Positions 9,111-20,061 are shown, counted from the stretch's first letter. The stretch is 64,000 nucleotides of DNA from Sulfurimonas sp. HSL3-7 (GCF_039645985.1 NZ_CP147919.1:992001-1056000), one strand, 5' to 3'. Program-made: numbers and translations. Notes: generated by a model from the letters alone, not told the origin.

Positions 9111-10304
9111 TTATTCCAGCACAATGTTGCGTTCATCACCTTTAACGGGTTTTGCCAATAATTCTTTTACCTGTTCGCCCGGCTTGGTGAGTGTGATATT
9201 GACGTCATTTTTTTGAACATCTTCCGACGTTGTTACAGAAGGTTTTTCTGAAGTACTGTTTTGTGGTTTTTCAATCACTATTTCAGCCATATCGTATGTA
9301 CTGTTTTTCACTTCAGAGGTATTGGTCTCTGCGTTGTGCAGTTTTCTTGCTTTTTCCTGCATCTTTCGTGTTGCCTCAGCTGCTTTGGCTTCAAATGCTT
9401 TGCGTTTATCTTCACGTGCCTTCTCTTCAATGTCGTCAAAAATCTTCAGCTGTTTTTCGGCTTCTTTGACAAAAACGCTCTGCGGGTAGGCGTTGATAAA
9501 ATTTGCGATCTCTTTTCTCGATTGACTGTTTTTTATCTGGGCATAGGCAATCTCATCTTGTGTCGGAAGACGATCGGGAAGTTTGAAATAAAAGGGGCGC
9601 TTTTGTGTAAGGGTGATATAAGGCTGAGGTTGGTTGTGCTGTTTTCGCACATAGCTGAGACCTCTTTTTAGCTCCTGCAGCTCCAACCCCTTTTTGTCGG
9701 CAAGCGACAGGAAGTCTTTAGTAAATGTGTCGGAATTGTTGAGTCTGTCAGGATAGGTGGCAATGAATGTTGAGAAATCATCAGCGGCTTTAATCGGTGC
9801 GTATGATTCTTTTTCCAATGCAAAAAGGGAGCCAAAGGGTGCCTCTTTCGCCCCATCGAGAACGATGATATTGAGTCGGTTGTGCGCACGTCTCATTCCC
9901 GTATAGACGGAAGTCATAGCAATGCCCTGGCGCGGTATCATCGCCTCTTCTGTGATACCGCTGTCGATTGGAACAAGGTAGTTTTTTCTCTTGGTTTGAA
10001 CTAGGTGGCCGCTAAAGTAGAACAGAGCGACACCGCCGGGGTGCATTTTTTTGTTGAATTTTCTAAGCAGACGGATGAAATTGCGTTTATCGAGGTTCTC
10101 GCCGTAGTAGACATAAAAACCGTTTTGTTCCAGAAATTTACGTACGTTACGGGCATTTTGTATCGGTAATGTTAAGGCATGCTCATCATAGTTACCGTTG
10201 CCCACGACAATGGCGACACGGGCCTCTTTTTTCATCGTCTGCAGTGTCGGCGCTGCCCAAAGCGAAAGCATTAAAATTGAAAGAACCAAAGTAATACGCA
10301 TCAT
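9111..10304 (-). CDS. Secreted caspase-fold (peptidase C14-like) protein, probably inactive
   Basis: 397 residues: signal peptide (1-18), caspase p20-like domain (about 28-230) and a charged Ala/Lys/Glu-rich, probably coiled-coil C-terminal part. The fold is indicated by RVAIVVGNGNYD, ALFYFSGH and the LVPIDS strand. The His position is kept (H100, in SGHL rather than SGHG). Where active members read LDAC, this protein has LDGA (D150-G151-A152), so the catalytic cysteine is missing. It is likely periplasmic and non-proteolytic. It is monocistronic, with gaps on both sides. Confidence 0.8.
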   Translation of the reverse strand: MMRITLVLSILMLSLWAAPTLQTMKKEARVAIVVGNGNYDEHALTLPIQNARNVRKFLEQNGFYVYYGENLDKRNFIRLLRKFNKKMHPGGVALFYFSGHLVQTKRKNYLVPIDSGITEEAMIPRQGIAMTSVYTGMRRAHNRLNIIVLDGAKEAPFGSLFALEKESYAPIKAADDFSTFIATYPDRLNNSDTFTKDFLSLADKKGLELQELKRGLSYVRKQHNQPQPYITLTQKRPFYFKLPDRLPTQDEIAYAQIKNSQSRKEIANFINAYPQSVFVKEAEKQLKIFDDIEEKAREDKRKAFEAKAAEATRKMQEKARKLHNAETNTSEVKNSTYDMAEIVIEKPQNSTSEKPSVTTSEDVQKNDVNITLTKPGEQVKELLAKPVKGDERNIVLE

Positions 10305-10460
10305 AAAATCTAACCCTCTGAATGTAAATTGCGAATATTTTATCGGAGAATCCTTAAGATAAATCAGAAAAATTTATACCTATGTTTCAGAGGATTTTTT
10401 GATGTGAAATTATGATTGGAAATTTAGAAGAAGAGAAAGCGGCAATACGTCGCTTAGAGA

Positions 10461-10763
10461 CTACTGCTTGTTGTCGTCTTTGGTAAGATAGACCCAATAA
10501 TCTTTGTGTGATAGCCCCTGATTGAGAAAGTAAAACTGTAAGATACTTACACGATAAAGGGTGATCAACATCTTTGCAAAAGGAAGGATAAGCATCAGGA
10601 CCATCCATGACGGCTGTTTCTTATCCCCTTTTGAAAGCACCATCTCTTGAACACCGATATTAAGGCTGAGATACCAGCCAAAAAGGAATGAGAAGACGAA
10701 GTTTAAAATAATGCCGAAAAGTATGACGGCGACAAAGTCTTGCTCATAATATCCTGCGATCAT
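10461..10763 (-). CDS. Small integral membrane protein, unknown function
   Basis: 100 residues with hydrophobic segments around 12-35 and 52-70 and a charged C-terminus. No family was recognised. It follows ppa at a distance of about 15 bp on the same strand, so the two are probably cotranscribed. Confidence 0.65.
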   Translation of the reverse strand: MIAGYYEQDFVAVILFGIILNFVFSFLFGWYLSLNIGVQEMVLSKGDKKQPSWMVLMLILPFAKMLITLYRVSILQFYFLNQGLSHKDYWVYLTKDDNKQ

Positions 10764-10777
10764 TAAAATATCAGGCT

Positions 10778-11293
10778 TTAGGCGTTATCGATCGCGTCTT
10801 GAAGGATCTTTGTCGCTGAGGCTTTGTTTTCGAAACCTTTGACTTTTACCCATTTGTTTGGTTCAAGCATTTTGTAGGTCTCGAAAAAGTTTTTGATCTT
10901 GTCAAGCGTATGTTTAGGGATATCGTCGATATCTTTCATCGCATCATAGGTAGGGTCGATTTTGGAGGTCGGAACAGCCAGAAGTTTTTCATCGATACCG
11001 CTCTCATCTTCCATGATCAATACACCAAGAAGACGGCAGTTGACAACACAGCCGGCTTGCATCGGATATTCAGTCAGTACAAGGATGTCTGCAGGATCAC
11101 CGTCTTGAGAAAGTGTTTTATTGACAAAACCGTAGTTTGCAGGGTAGAACATAGCTGAGTGCATGACACGGTCAAGTACGACGGCACCGCTCTCTTTTTC
11201 AACTTCGTATTTGATGTTAGAACCGTAAGGGATCTCAATAATTGCTGTAACTTTTTCCGGGTTTTCACCATAACCGATTTTATCTAGGTTCAT
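10778..11293 (-). CDS. ppa: Inorganic pyrophosphatase (family I)
   Basis: 171 residues; hydrolyses pyrophosphate to drive biosynthesis. Family I markers are IEIPYGSNIKYEV, the MFYPANYGFV segment, and the metal-binding DGDPADILVLTEYP signature. The start at 11293 is chosen because GGAG lies 6 bp upstream; a start four codons earlier has none. Confidence 0.96.
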   Translation of the reverse strand: MNLDKIGYGENPEKVTAIIEIPYGSNIKYEVEKESGAVVLDRVMHSAMFYPANYGFVNKTLSQDGDPADILVLTEYPMQAGCVVNCRLLGVLIMEDESGIDEKLLAVPTSKIDPTYDAMKDIDDIPKHTLDKIKNFFETYKMLEPNKWVKVKGFENKASATKILQDAIDNA

Positions 11294-11476
11294 TAAGGGC
11301 TCCAATTTTTTAATGAGAGGATTTTAGCCAAAAGATGCTCAAAGAATTATTTAGAGCGGTGGAAAGTATGTGAAAAAGGTGGAGTTTATATACAACAACC
11401 TGCAGTCTGTCAAAGGCATCTTAGAGAGTGCTAGAAAGTAACATCATCGAAAATAGTAATTGCCTTTGTGACAACT

Positions 11477-11505
11477 TTGTAATGTTTTAAACTGCTTTGT
11501 ACTAA
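11477..11505 (+). promoter_or_regulatory. Candidate sigma-70 promoter of oadGAB
   Basis: TTGTAA (11477-11482) and TACTAA (11500-11505) are separated by 17 bp, about 30 bp upstream of oadG. The 230-bp gap between ppa and oadG is AT-rich and holds no gene. Confidence 0.4.
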
Positions 11506-11535
11506 TATAAGCAAAATTCAGTGAAAAGGCTACGT

Positions 11536-11766
11536 ATGGAAATGAATTCTGTATTTGAAGGCTTGAAAATCATGCTACTGGGTATGGGAACAGTCTTTGC
11601 TTTTCTCATCGTGATGATAGTAATGATGAATATCATGTCGAAAATTATCCACCGTTTTTTTCCTGAACCCAACGATGTTGAGAACAACGTAACGCCGGTT
11701 CAGAAAAACAATGCGAAGAAGATCGCCGCGATTACCGCTGCGATTATCCACCACAGAAGTAAGTAA
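11536..11766 (+). CDS. oadG: Oxaloacetate decarboxylase gamma chain (OadG-like)
   Basis: 76 residues: a short N-terminus, one membrane segment (LGMGTVFAFLIVMIVMMNIM) and a basic, flexible tail ending HHRSK. In the Na+-pumping decarboxylase, gamma anchors alpha to the membrane beta subunit and binds Zn. It was identified by size, topology and the position immediately before oadA and oadB. The ATG at 11536 has AAAAGG about 6 bp upstream; an in-frame GTG at 11521 is an alternative. Confidence 0.8.
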   Translation: MEMNSVFEGLKIMLLGMGTVFAFLIVMIVMMNIMSKIIHRFFPEPNDVENNVTPVQKNNAKKIAAITAAIIHHRSK

Positions 11767-11778
11767 ATAAGGAAAAGA

Positions 11779-13557
11779 ATGGCTAAGAAGTTTATAGATT
11801 TGATGGACACCACGTTCCGTGACGGATTCCAGTCCGTTTTCGGCGGACGCGTGCTTCTGAATGATTTTCTGCCTGCGGTAGAGGCAGCAAAAGCGGCAGG
11901 GATCACCCACTTTGAATTTGGAGGCGGTGCCCGCTTTCAGGTTCCTTTTTTCTACCTCAATGAAAACGCGTTCGACAATATGGACAAATTCCGTGAGCTG
12001 GTCGGTCCTGAAGCAAATCTTCAGACGCTGGCGCGGGGTGTCAATACGGTTATGCTCGATACGGGAAGCCGCGAGCTGATCGATCTGCATGCCAAAATGT
12101 TCAAAAAACACGGTACGACAACAATCCGTAACTTCGATGCGCTCAACGACATCAACAACCTGATCGACAGCGGACGCAGCATTGTCAACCACGGCCTCAA
12201 ACATGAGGTGGTTGTAACGATCATGGACCTGCCACCGGGATGCGAAGGTGCCCATACGGTGGAGTTCTACGAGAAGATTCTTCGTCAGATACTTGATGCC
12301 GAGATTCCTTACCACTCTGTCTGTTTCAAAGATGCTACAGGTACGGCAAATCCGCAGAAGATCTACGACACCGTGAAGATGGCAAAACGCCTTCTTCCTG
12401 AAGGAACGCATGTCCGCCTGCACACGCAGGAAACAGCAGGTCTGTCGGTGGCACAGAACCTTGCGGCGCTTGAAGCAGGTGCTGACGGTATCGATGCGGC
12501 GGCCTCTCCGGTATCGGGCGGAACAAGTCAGCCGGATATCCTGGTAATGATGCACGCCATCAAGGGTAAAAACTACGATTTCGGCTTTGATTTTGAAAAA
12601 GTGCTTAAATATGAGAGCACGCTCAAAGAGTGCCTGAACGACTACTTCATTCCGCCTGAAGCAACAATGGTAGAGCCGCTGATCCAGTTCTCTCCGATGC
12701 CGGGCGGTGCTTTGACGGCCAATACCCAGATGCTGCGCGACAACAACATGATGGAAAAATTCGGCGATGCGATCCTTGCGATGCGCGAAGTCGTGGAAAA
12801 AGGGGGCTACGGCACCTCTGTGACACCGGTATCGCAGTTCTATTTCCAGCAGGCACTGAACAACGTGATGCAGGGTCCGTGGAAAGCGATCGCTCCGGGT
12901 TACGGAAAGATGGTACTCGGCTACTTCGGTAAGACACCGGTCGCGCCGGACCCTGAGATCGTCAAGATCGCTTCAGAGAAGCTGGGACTTGAGCCGACAA
13001 CCGAAAATGCGGTCGATCTGGCAGATGCCGACGAGAGCAAATCTTTGGGACACTGGACAAAGCGTCTTGAAGAAGAGGGCATCGAGACGACAGAAGAGAA
13101 CATCTTCATCGCTGCGGCGTGTCAGGACAAGGGAATCGCTTTCTTGAAAGGCGAAGCAGAAGTAAACGTACGTAAAAATTCAGAGATTCAAAAAGAGGAG
13201 AGAACAACGATGGCAGCAGGTAACTATACCGTAGTAGTAGATGGTCAGAAATTCAGTGTACAGGTAGCAGAGGGGACTGGTGACGTTCAGGTCGTCGCAA
13301 CAGAGGGTGTAAGCGCTGCACCGGCAGATACGGGTTCAGGTGTCGGTATGGATATTAAAGCACTGCTTCCGGGTGCCGTTTGGAAGATCATTGCCAATCC
13401 GGGCCAGAGCGTTGCCGAGGGTGAGACGATCATGATCCTTGAGTCGATGAAAATGGAGATCGATGTTGTGGCGCCAAAAGGCGGTGTGATCAAATCAATC
13501 AATGTCGCGGTCAATGACAAAGTGGTTGAAGGTCAAGTCGTAGCAGTCATTGGATAA
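11779..13557 (+). CDS. oadA: Oxaloacetate decarboxylase alpha chain (biotin carboxyltransferase)
   Basis: 592 residues. The N-terminal carboxyltransferase TIM barrel contains [11 protein letters not shown], the CFKDATGT strand and [11 protein letters not shown] conserved C-terminal carboxylase region follows, then an alanine/proline-type linker, and a biotinyl domain with the ESMKMEI attachment motif near the C-terminus. It decarboxylates oxaloacetate onto biotin; the beta subunit then releases CO2. A similar polypeptide serves as pyruvate carboxylase subunit B in relatives, but the flanking oadG and oadB favour the decarboxylase. Confidence 0.93.
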   Translation: MAKKFIDLMDTTFRDGFQSVFGGRVLLNDFLPAVEAAKAAGITHFEFGGGARFQVPFFYLNENAFDNMDKFRELVGPEANLQTLARGVNTVMLDTGSRELIDLHAKMFKKHGTTTIRNFDALNDINNLIDSGRSIVNHGLKHEVVVTIMDLPPGCEGAHTVEFYEKILRQILDAEIPYHSVCFKDATGTANPQKIYDTVKMAKRLLPEGTHVRLHTQETAGLSVAQNLAALEAGADGIDAAASPVSGGTSQPDILVMMHAIKGKNYDFGFDFEKVLKYESTLKECLNDYFIPPEATMVEPLIQFSPMPGGALTANTQMLRDNNMMEKFGDAILAMREVVEKGGYGTSVTPVSQFYFQQALNNVMQGPWKAIAPGYGKMVLGYFGKTPVAPDPEIVKIASEKLGLEPTTENAVDLADADESKSLGHWTKRLEEEGIETTEENIFIAAACQDKGIAFLKGEAEVNVRKNSEIQKEERTTMAAGNYTVVVDGQKFSVQVAEGTGDVQVVATEGVSAAPADTGSGVGMDIKALLPGAVWKIIANPGQSVAEGETIMILESMKMEIDVVAPKGGVIKSINVAVNDKVVEGQVVAVIG

Positions 13558-13561
13558 TCAG

Positions 13562-14899
13562 ATGAAGTCGATTGTACTGAAATTTTTGGCCTTAATGGTC
13601 GTGAGCTTCTCGCTTCACGCCTCTGACGCGCATGTCGCGGCGGTAGACGAGGAGAGAGCGGCATCGAGCACACATAAAGAAGAGACCTACCAACCGAAAT
13701 CGCTTAGCGAGATGACAGCGGGTTTTTTCGCGTCGACAGGTATCAATGCGATTCTCAACCCCGATCCCAATGAAGTGAATGCTCATGGTGAAGCGATGAG
13801 TGATTTCCACAAATCATGGGGTCGAGTTGTCATGATTCTGGTCACTTTCCTGCTCTTCTACCTGGCGATCGCCAAAGGATATGAACCGCTTCTGCTGCTG
13901 CCTATCGCATTCGGGGGCCTTCTGGCCAATATCCCTGTTGCCAATATCGCCGGGCCCCACGGCTTCCTCGGTGTCATCTACAACATGGGTCTGGCCAACG
14001 AGATGTTCCCGATCATCATCTTTATGGGTGTCGGGGCGATGACCGATTTCGGTCCATTGCTCTCGAATCCTAAGACGGCACTGCTTGGCGGTGCGGCACA
14101 GTTCGGTATCTTTGGTACACTGGTCGGTGCGGTTGCCCTGTCACAGTACACCGATGTCTTCGATTTTACGCTGCAGCAGGCGTCTGCAATCTCGATCATC
14201 GGGGGTGCGGACGGCCCGACGTCTATCTTTATTGCGACGAAACTGGCACCTGAGCTTCTGGGCGCTATCGCGGTCGCATCTTACTCATATATGGCACTGG
14301 TCCCGATCATCCAGCCGCCGATCATGAAAGCACTGACAACAAAAGCGGAGCGTCAGATCAAGATGTCGACACTGCGCCATGTATCGCGTCTTGAAAAGCT
14401 TGTTTTCCCGATCATGGTTCTGAGCCTTGCGATCCTGATCCTGCCGGATTCGACACCGCTTATCGGTGCCTTCATGTTCGGTAACTTCCTGAAAGAGTCG
14501 GGTGTCGTTGAGCGACTGAACGATACGCTTCAGAACGCGCTGATCAACATTGTGACGATTTTCCTGGGACTGGGTGTCGGTTCCAAGCTGGCGGCAGATC
14601 AGTTCCTGGTCGTCGATACACTGGCAATCCTGATCCTTGGTCTTATCGCCTTCTCTGTCGGTACGGCAGCAGGTGTTATCATGGCGAAGATCATGAATCT
14701 CTTTCCGGGAACAAAGGTCAACCCGCTTATCGGTTCGGCAGGTGTTTCGGCTGTTCCTATGGCGGCGCGTGTCTCCAACAAAGTCGGTATGGAATATGAC
14801 CGTTCGAACATGCTGTTGATGCATGCGATGGGCCCTAACGTTGCCGGTGTTATCGGTTCTGCCGTTGCCGCGGGTGTTATGATCTCCATCTTCGGATAA
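13562..14899 (+). CDS. oadB: Oxaloacetate decarboxylase beta chain, Na+-pumping membrane subunit
   Basis: About 445 residues with a cleavable-looking N-terminal signal, a hydrophilic stretch of roughly 60 residues and nine or so membrane segments. The [10 protein letters not shown] motif contains the aspartate essential for Na+ translocation in the family, and [18 protein letters not shown] is the second conserved helix. It couples decarboxylation of carboxybiotin to Na+ export. The start is ambiguous: the ATG at 13562 lies 4 bp after oadA, while an in-frame TTG at 13550 would overlap it. Confidence 0.93.
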   Translation: MKSIVLKFLALMVVSFSLHASDAHVAAVDEERAASSTHKEETYQPKSLSEMTAGFFASTGINAILNPDPNEVNAHGEAMSDFHKSWGRVVMILVTFLLFYLAIAKGYEPLLLLPIAFGGLLANIPVANIAGPHGFLGVIYNMGLANEMFPIIIFMGVGAMTDFGPLLSNPKTALLGGAAQFGIFGTLVGAVALSQYTDVFDFTLQQASAISIIGGADGPTSIFIATKLAPELLGAIAVASYSYMALVPIIQPPIMKALTTKAERQIKMSTLRHVSRLEKLVFPIMVLSLAILILPDSTPLIGAFMFGNFLKESGVVERLNDTLQNALINIVTIFLGLGVGSKLAADQFLVVDTLAILILGLIAFSVGTAAGVIMAKIMNLFPGTKVNPLIGSAGVSAVPMAARVSNKVGMEYDRSNMLLMHAMGPNVAGVIGSAVAAGVMISIFG

Positions 14900-15079
14900 T
14901 TTTTTATAGTGGTGGGGACCCCCGCCATCTTCGCTTCTGTTTTTTCCTTTTTTACCCTTTTTTATAAGATATTCGATAAGTTTTTATAAACTTAAGTGAT
15001 TAATGGATTATTTTATATTATGATGAAGCCAATTTCAACGGATTGTTGCCCATAAAGCAATGATGAATGGGAGCTGTTA

Positions 15080-16252
15080 ATGTTTTGGTTTGTTTTTATT
15101 TCGATAATTCTTTTTATTATTTTCCTTATCGTTATCCTTGTCTCAAGCAAAAGCTCGAATGACAAGACATTAAAACGTTTGAAAGAGGAACTTGAAGCCA
15201 AGAACAGAGGCTATGAAAAGCAAAAAACGCCTGAAAAAATAAAACCGAAACAAGCAAAACCGCTTCGTCCGCGTGAAGAACCGAAGGTCAAAGAGGCGCT
15301 TACTGCGGCAGCAGCAGCAGAAGCGCTTGCGTCTGTTGAAGAGACCGCTCTTCATGGCACTGAACAAGAGACATTGGCAGCAGGCGAGATAGCTGACGCT
15401 GAAGTGTCCATCGAGACTGATACGCCGCCTATCGCGTCAGCCGAAGAGGCATTTATACAAGAGGAAGAACCTTCTGTTGCAGAGGAAGCGGTAGTTCAAG
15501 ATGAAGTAGCCGCCGGTATCATTGAAGAAGTTGCCGAAGAAAACAACGAAGTTGTCTCTACAGAAATTCCTTCGCTTTCAGAAGATATTGAAGAGAGCAG
15601 TGACGCTGTCGAAGTCTCTATTCAAGAGAGCGTGGAAGAACCCGAAGATCTTTCTACCGAAGAGTTGACGTCTACCGTTGAACCTGTTGCGGAAGAGAGA
15701 GCTGTTGAAGAAGTGTTTGCAGAAGCACAAACTGCTGAAACAAATGAGCCGAGTACCTCTTTTGCAGAATCTTTTATTACGGAAGAGGAAGAGTCTCAGC
15801 CAACTGCCGAAGTGTTCATTGAAGAAGAGGCGGCGGCTGAAGCTGAAGAAGAGCTCCTTCCGAAAGAGCCTTTCAGCGAAGAACCCGAATCAATGCCGGA
15901 AGAAATTGCTGAAGATACGTACAACTACCCGCCTTTTGACAACACTCGGGCGATGGAAGAGTTTGGCCTGCCTAAAGAAGATGCGGATGAATTCATTGTT
16001 GATCTGATTCAACAGATTGAAGAGGAGATGCCGGCTCTTGAAGTGGCCGTTCAGGCACAAGACAATAAACAGATCGAGAATATATCGCATATGATCAAAG
16101 GATCGGCGACCAATTTAGGTACGGGCGGTGCTGCCGATGTTTTGATTGATTTCAACACGTATATGAAGACCGGGAACGATCCTTTGGTCATAGCAGGGCA
16201 TATGCGCAACCTTCACCGTTCGCTTGCCGAGTTGAAAGAGCAGTTTCAATAA
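15080..16252 (+). CDS. Membrane-anchored Hpt (histidine phosphotransfer) protein with acidic repeat region
   Basis: 390 residues: an N-terminal membrane helix (1-23), a basic juxtamembrane stretch, about 200 residues dominated by Glu/Ala/Ser/Val that are probably disordered, and a C-terminal Hpt domain (about 300-390) with the phosphorylatable histidine in HMIKGSATNLG. Hpt domains relay phosphate between hybrid kinases and response regulators. No kinase lies next to it, so the partner is unknown. A 180-bp AT-rich gap precedes it. Confidence 0.8.
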   Translation: MFWFVFISIILFIIFLIVILVSSKSSNDKTLKRLKEELEAKNRGYEKQKTPEKIKPKQAKPLRPREEPKVKEALTAAAAAEALASVEETALHGTEQETLAAGEIADAEVSIETDTPPIASAEEAFIQEEEPSVAEEAVVQDEVAAGIIEEVAEENNEVVSTEIPSLSEDIEESSDAVEVSIQESVEEPEDLSTEELTSTVEPVAEERAVEEVFAEAQTAETNEPSTSFAESFITEEEESQPTAEVFIEEEAAAEAEEELLPKEPFSEEPESMPEEIAEDTYNYPPFDNTRAMEEFGLPKEDADEFIVDLIQQIEEEMPALEVAVQAQDNKQIENISHMIKGSATNLGTGGAADVLIDFNTYMKTGNDPLVIAGHMRNLHRSLAELKEQFQ

Positions 16253-16350
16253 GCCCCGCCTTTTTGCAGACCTGTTATGTACGCCCCTTCTTACATCGAT
16301 CAGACAGTATTTTTGATGCCGAAGAGAGATCTCCTGGCAGGTGAAAAGTA

Positions 16351-16665
16351 ATGCCGACACCGTTTCAGAATGAAGTGTATAAGGCAATTGAAAAGATACC
16401 TAAAGGTCGCGTGACCACCTACGGTGCCATCGCGTGTTACCTCAATACCAATGCCATACGGGCGGTCGGAACGGCGGTCGGTAAAAACCCCTATGCACCG
16501 AAAGTACCCTGTCACCGTGTTGTACTTGCAAACGGCAGTATCGGCAGCTATTCGGGTGAGGGCGGTGTAGAGCGGAAGATCGAACTGCTGCGCCAGGAAG
16601 GTGTGGCTGTCGAAAAGGGGAAAATCATCGATTTTGAAAAGCGGCTTTTTGATTACACAGGTTAA
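16351..16665 (+). CDS. Short MGMT-family (O6-alkylguanine methyltransferase-like) protein
   Basis: 104 residues, only the C-terminal DNA-binding/active-site domain of Ogt/Ada-type repair proteins. The helix-turn-helix region (VTTYGAIACYLN...RAVGTAV) and the VPCHRVV active-site motif with its acceptor cysteine are present. Alkyltransferase-like (Atl) proteins have Trp instead of Cys here, so this short form could still accept alkyl groups. It stands alone on the + strand. Confidence 0.88.
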   Translation: MPTPFQNEVYKAIEKIPKGRVTTYGAIACYLNTNAIRAVGTAVGKNPYAPKVPCHRVVLANGSIGSYSGEGGVERKIELLRQEGVAVEKGKIIDFEKRLFDYTG

Positions 16666-16819
16666 TGGTAAGATAAATGATGATGCAGCAAGAAAGATAC
16701 TCTTCAATTTGCGACCCACATTCTAAATAGTTGCTAAAATGGTGTTCAAGACGTCCGCTGCTTAACGATAAGTTAACGTTCATCAGCTACAATCAGCAAT
16801 TATTTTAACCGGGAACCCA

Positions 16820-19800
16820 ATGACAAAAATCATCAAATATTTCATCAATAACACCTCGTTGAACCATATGCTGCTGACGGTCTTGCTGCTGACAGGGGTG
16901 CTGGCATATATCAAGATCCCGAAAGAGATCTTTCCCGATGTCACCCTTAACATGATCATGGTCTCGGGGGGCTATTCCGGGGCAAGTGCCAACACGCTTG
17001 ACAAGATGGTCGTGCGCGATATCGAAGATGATGTCAGCAGCATCAGCGGTATCAGTAAAATAGAGAGTGTGATCCGGCCCGGGGTATTTTCGGTCGTTCT
17101 GACGCTTGACGATGATGCGGACAGCTACATCGTCCTCAATAAAGTCAAGGACAAGCTCGCCAATATCCGCCAAAACATACCTGCCGATATGAACGAACCG
17201 GTGGCAGCCGTTCTGGACAAGAACCGTGACCTTGTCCGGCTCTCGATTGCTTCGAAGGATGCGGATTTCGAGAGGCTGCTGGAACAGGCCAAACGTATCA
17301 AAAGCAAACTCAGCAAGATCCCGCATATATCGGAAGTGGTCATCTACGGTGATTCGGAGCAGAAGCTGGAGATCAAGATCGATGAGGAGGCGATTGACGC
17401 CTATCGGTTGAGTGCCGCTGATGTGCTTACGGCGATCCAGAACCTCTCCTATATCTATCCGATAGGCGATATCGACGACAAAGAGAACTTTATCTATGTC
17501 TCTACCGCCAACGGAAAAGCCGATATCAATGAGTGGGAGAACACGCTTGTCGAGATCGGTTCAAAACGGCTCTACCTCAAAGACATTGCGGCGATCCGCC
17601 TTTACCATCCGCAGGATGTCACCTTGTCGACCTTTAACGGCGAATACAACCTTGTGCTGAAGATATCCAAAGATACGCAGGGCAATTCGATCGCCCTCTC
17701 CAGAGAGCTGCGCGAGTTTGTCGACACGGAGATCAAACCGCAATACCCCGATTTGACCTTCAACTTTTTTCACGACTCCTCGGAGCCTATCGAGGAGCGC
17801 CTGAGCATCATCATCGCAAACCTGACATTCGGTCTTATCCTGATCTTTTTTACGATGTACACGCTGATCAACCGCAACACCGCCATAGTCGTGACGATGG
17901 GGGTCCCTTTCGCCTTTATCATCGGCCTGATCTTTATCTACATGGGCGGCTACTCGCTTAACATGGTCTCGCTGATCGGTGCACTGCTGGTCGTCGGTAT
18001 CGCCGTTGACGATGCAGTGGTGGTCTCTGAGAATATCCAGCGCCACATCGATGAAGGGATGGCGCCCGCCGAAGCGGCGATCGCGGGTGTTAAAGAGGTG
18101 ATACTGCCGATCACGATGGCGACACTGACGACCGTCGCTGCATTTCTGCCGATGTTCATGCTGACGGGGGAGATGGGTCTCTTTATCAAACTGATACCGA
18201 TCGTCGTGGTCATGGTCCTCTTCGGTTCGCTGATAGAGAGCTTCTTCTTTCTGCCGCTGCATTCGAAAGAGTTCCTCAAAAAAGGGACGAAGTCGCTTGA
18301 CTGGTCGCCGGTGACGAGCCGCTATGAAAAAGTGCTCCACATCCTGATCCACTATAAAAAGTCAACGCTGGCGCTCTTTTTTATTGTCGTGCCGCTTCTG
18401 ACGGTCCTGACGCTAAAGTCGCTGCATTTCCAGCTCTTCCCGGCGTTTGACGGGCGTACGATGAACATCTCGGGCAAGATGAACATCAACACCGACCTTG
18501 AGTCGACCTACAAGATCGCCAATGCGATCGAGAAGACGATCCTGGCGCACAAAGAGGAGCTCTTTGTCAAAAGCGTCTCAATGATCAGCGGCATGCGACG
18601 GACCTTTGCAAACTCCTGGGACACGGGGACAAATCTTTTCTACATCTCGTTGGAACTCGAAGAGCAGGTACCGCAGAACTGGGTCAACCACTATGTCAAC
18701 CCTATCCTGGACTTCTCGTTCGAATTCAATCCGCCCGAAAAGATCCGCACGATCCCTTCGACAGAGGTCGCCAACCGTCTCCGCCGGCTGATCGCGCCGC
18801 TGCAACAGCAGTACGGCATCGACGAGCTCTCCGTACTGGAGCAGCGGGCGGGGATCGTCAAAACCGACATCAAGCTCAATCTTATCAGCAACGACGATGC
18901 GAAGATGAAAGAGGCGATTGCCATGCTCGAGTCCGAACTTAGTCAGATAGCGGGGGTTGAAGATGTCATTGACAATATCCGGTACGGCAAGATGGAGTAC
19001 AAGATCAAGATCAACGCCTACGGCGAACAGCTCGGACTCTCTGAAGGCGCTGTCGCGCAGGTGCTTAGCGGCTATTTTCTCGAAAGCCGAAAAGCGCAGA
19101 CCTTCGGCTCCGAAGGGGTCATAGATATTACGACCGAGTATGCGCAAAAAGACCGCCTTGAGACCCTGAACGAGTTTGAAGTACCGCTTCGAGACGGTCG
19201 TTACGTCAAACTCGAAGAGGTGGCCGATTTTATCAAGATACAGGATTACGAGAGCATTGAGAAAGAGGACGGCGATATCGTCAAAACGGTCAGTGCCAAC
19301 GTCGACAAGAAGGTCATCACCGCATCCGAAGTGCTGAACCGTCTGGCAGGGCGTATCGATGCGATCGAGAAAGAGGGGATCCGTGTGGAGATGCTGGGTG
19401 AACGAGAGAAGAACGAGCAGCTCAAAAACGACATGTTGACTGCTGCGGTCTTTGCACTGTTTATCATGCTGATCCTGCTGCTGCTGATCTTTCCGAAGAT
19501 AAAATATGCCCTGATGATCCTGTCTGTGATCCCGTTCTCCATTTTCGGCGCACTGCTGGGACATGTCATCATGGGGATGAACATGACGATGCCCTCCGTT
19601 ATAGGCATTTTGGGACTTGCCGGTGTTGTGATCAACGACGGGATCATCATGCTCGACTTTTTGCACGGTACCCATGAACCTGCGAAATTCTACTACCGCG
19701 CCAAACTGCGCCTGCGCCCGATCGTCATCACGTCGGTGACGACATTCGTCGGACTTTCGACACTGATGTTCTATGCGACAGGCCAGGCGGCGATCATGCA

Positions 19801-19945
19801 GCCGCTGGCGATCTCTCTGGGCTTCGGTCTGCTCTGGGGTACGGTGATGAACCTTTTTTACCTTCCGACGCTTTACGCGATGGTCAACAGGATAAAAGAG
19901 GAGCCGTCCGGGCCTGTGAAAGAGGGCGTGACACCAAGGGGCTAG
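16820..19945 (+). CDS. RND-family efflux transporter (AcrB/MMPL-like inner-membrane pump)
   Basis: 1041 residues with the HAE-RND layout: helix 1, a periplasmic porter domain, helices 2-6, a second porter domain and helices 8-12. Conserved motifs include FPDVTLNMIMVSGGYSGAS in the first porter domain, GIAVDDAVVVSENIQRH in helix 4 with the paired aspartates of the proton relay, and GVVINDGIIMLDF in the second half. It probably uses the proton gradient to expel lipophilic substrates. It heads an operon with an adaptor (20062) and a TolC-like outer membrane protein (23706). Confidence 0.93.
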   Translation: MTKIIKYFINNTSLNHMLLTVLLLTGVLAYIKIPKEIFPDVTLNMIMVSGGYSGASANTLDKMVVRDIEDDVSSISGISKIESVIRPGVFSVVLTLDDDADSYIVLNKVKDKLANIRQNIPADMNEPVAAVLDKNRDLVRLSIASKDADFERLLEQAKRIKSKLSKIPHISEVVIYGDSEQKLEIKIDEEAIDAYRLSAADVLTAIQNLSYIYPIGDIDDKENFIYVSTANGKADINEWENTLVEIGSKRLYLKDIAAIRLYHPQDVTLSTFNGEYNLVLKISKDTQGNSIALSRELREFVDTEIKPQYPDLTFNFFHDSSEPIEERLSIIIANLTFGLILIFFTMYTLINRNTAIVVTMGVPFAFIIGLIFIYMGGYSLNMVSLIGALLVVGIAVDDAVVVSENIQRHIDEGMAPAEAAIAGVKEVILPITMATLTTVAAFLPMFMLTGEMGLFIKLIPIVVVMVLFGSLIESFFFLPLHSKEFLKKGTKSLDWSPVTSRYEKVLHILIHYKKSTLALFFIVVPLLTVLTLKSLHFQLFPAFDGRTMNISGKMNINTDLESTYKIANAIEKTILAHKEELFVKSVSMISGMRRTFANSWDTGTNLFYISLELEEQVPQNWVNHYVNPILDFSFEFNPPEKIRTIPSTEVANRLRRLIAPLQQQYGIDELSVLEQRAGIVKTDIKLNLISNDDAKMKEAIAMLESELSQIAGVEDVIDNIRYGKMEYKIKINAYGEQLGLSEGAVAQVLSGYFLESRKAQTFGSEGVIDITTEYAQKDRLETLNEFEVPLRDGRYVKLEEVADFIKIQDYESIEKEDGDIVKTVSANVDKKVITASEVLNRLAGRIDAIEKEGIRVEMLGEREKNEQLKNDMLTAAVFALFIMLILLLLIFPKIKYALMILSVIPFSIFGALLGHVIMGMNMTMPSVIGILGLAGVVINDGIIMLDFLHGTHEPAKFYYRAKLRLRPIVITSVTTFVGLSTLMFYATGQAAIMQPLAISLGFGLLWGTVMNLFYLPTLYAMVNRIKEEPSGPVKEGVTPRG

Positions 19946-20061
19946 GCGCCGGGCCGGAAATATTTGTGCCGTTCTGCGGACGGACGCGAAAACAACGGGA
20001 ACAATGGCCGCTATTTATCCAAGTTGGATAAAATAAGAACTTCAAAAAGAGGGTTAAAAAG

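Noticed and set aside
14910-14927. GGTGGGG-AC-CCCCGCC inverted repeat after oadB as a terminator
   Set aside because: The loop would be only two bases and the following sequence has no immediate T run; too weak to call.
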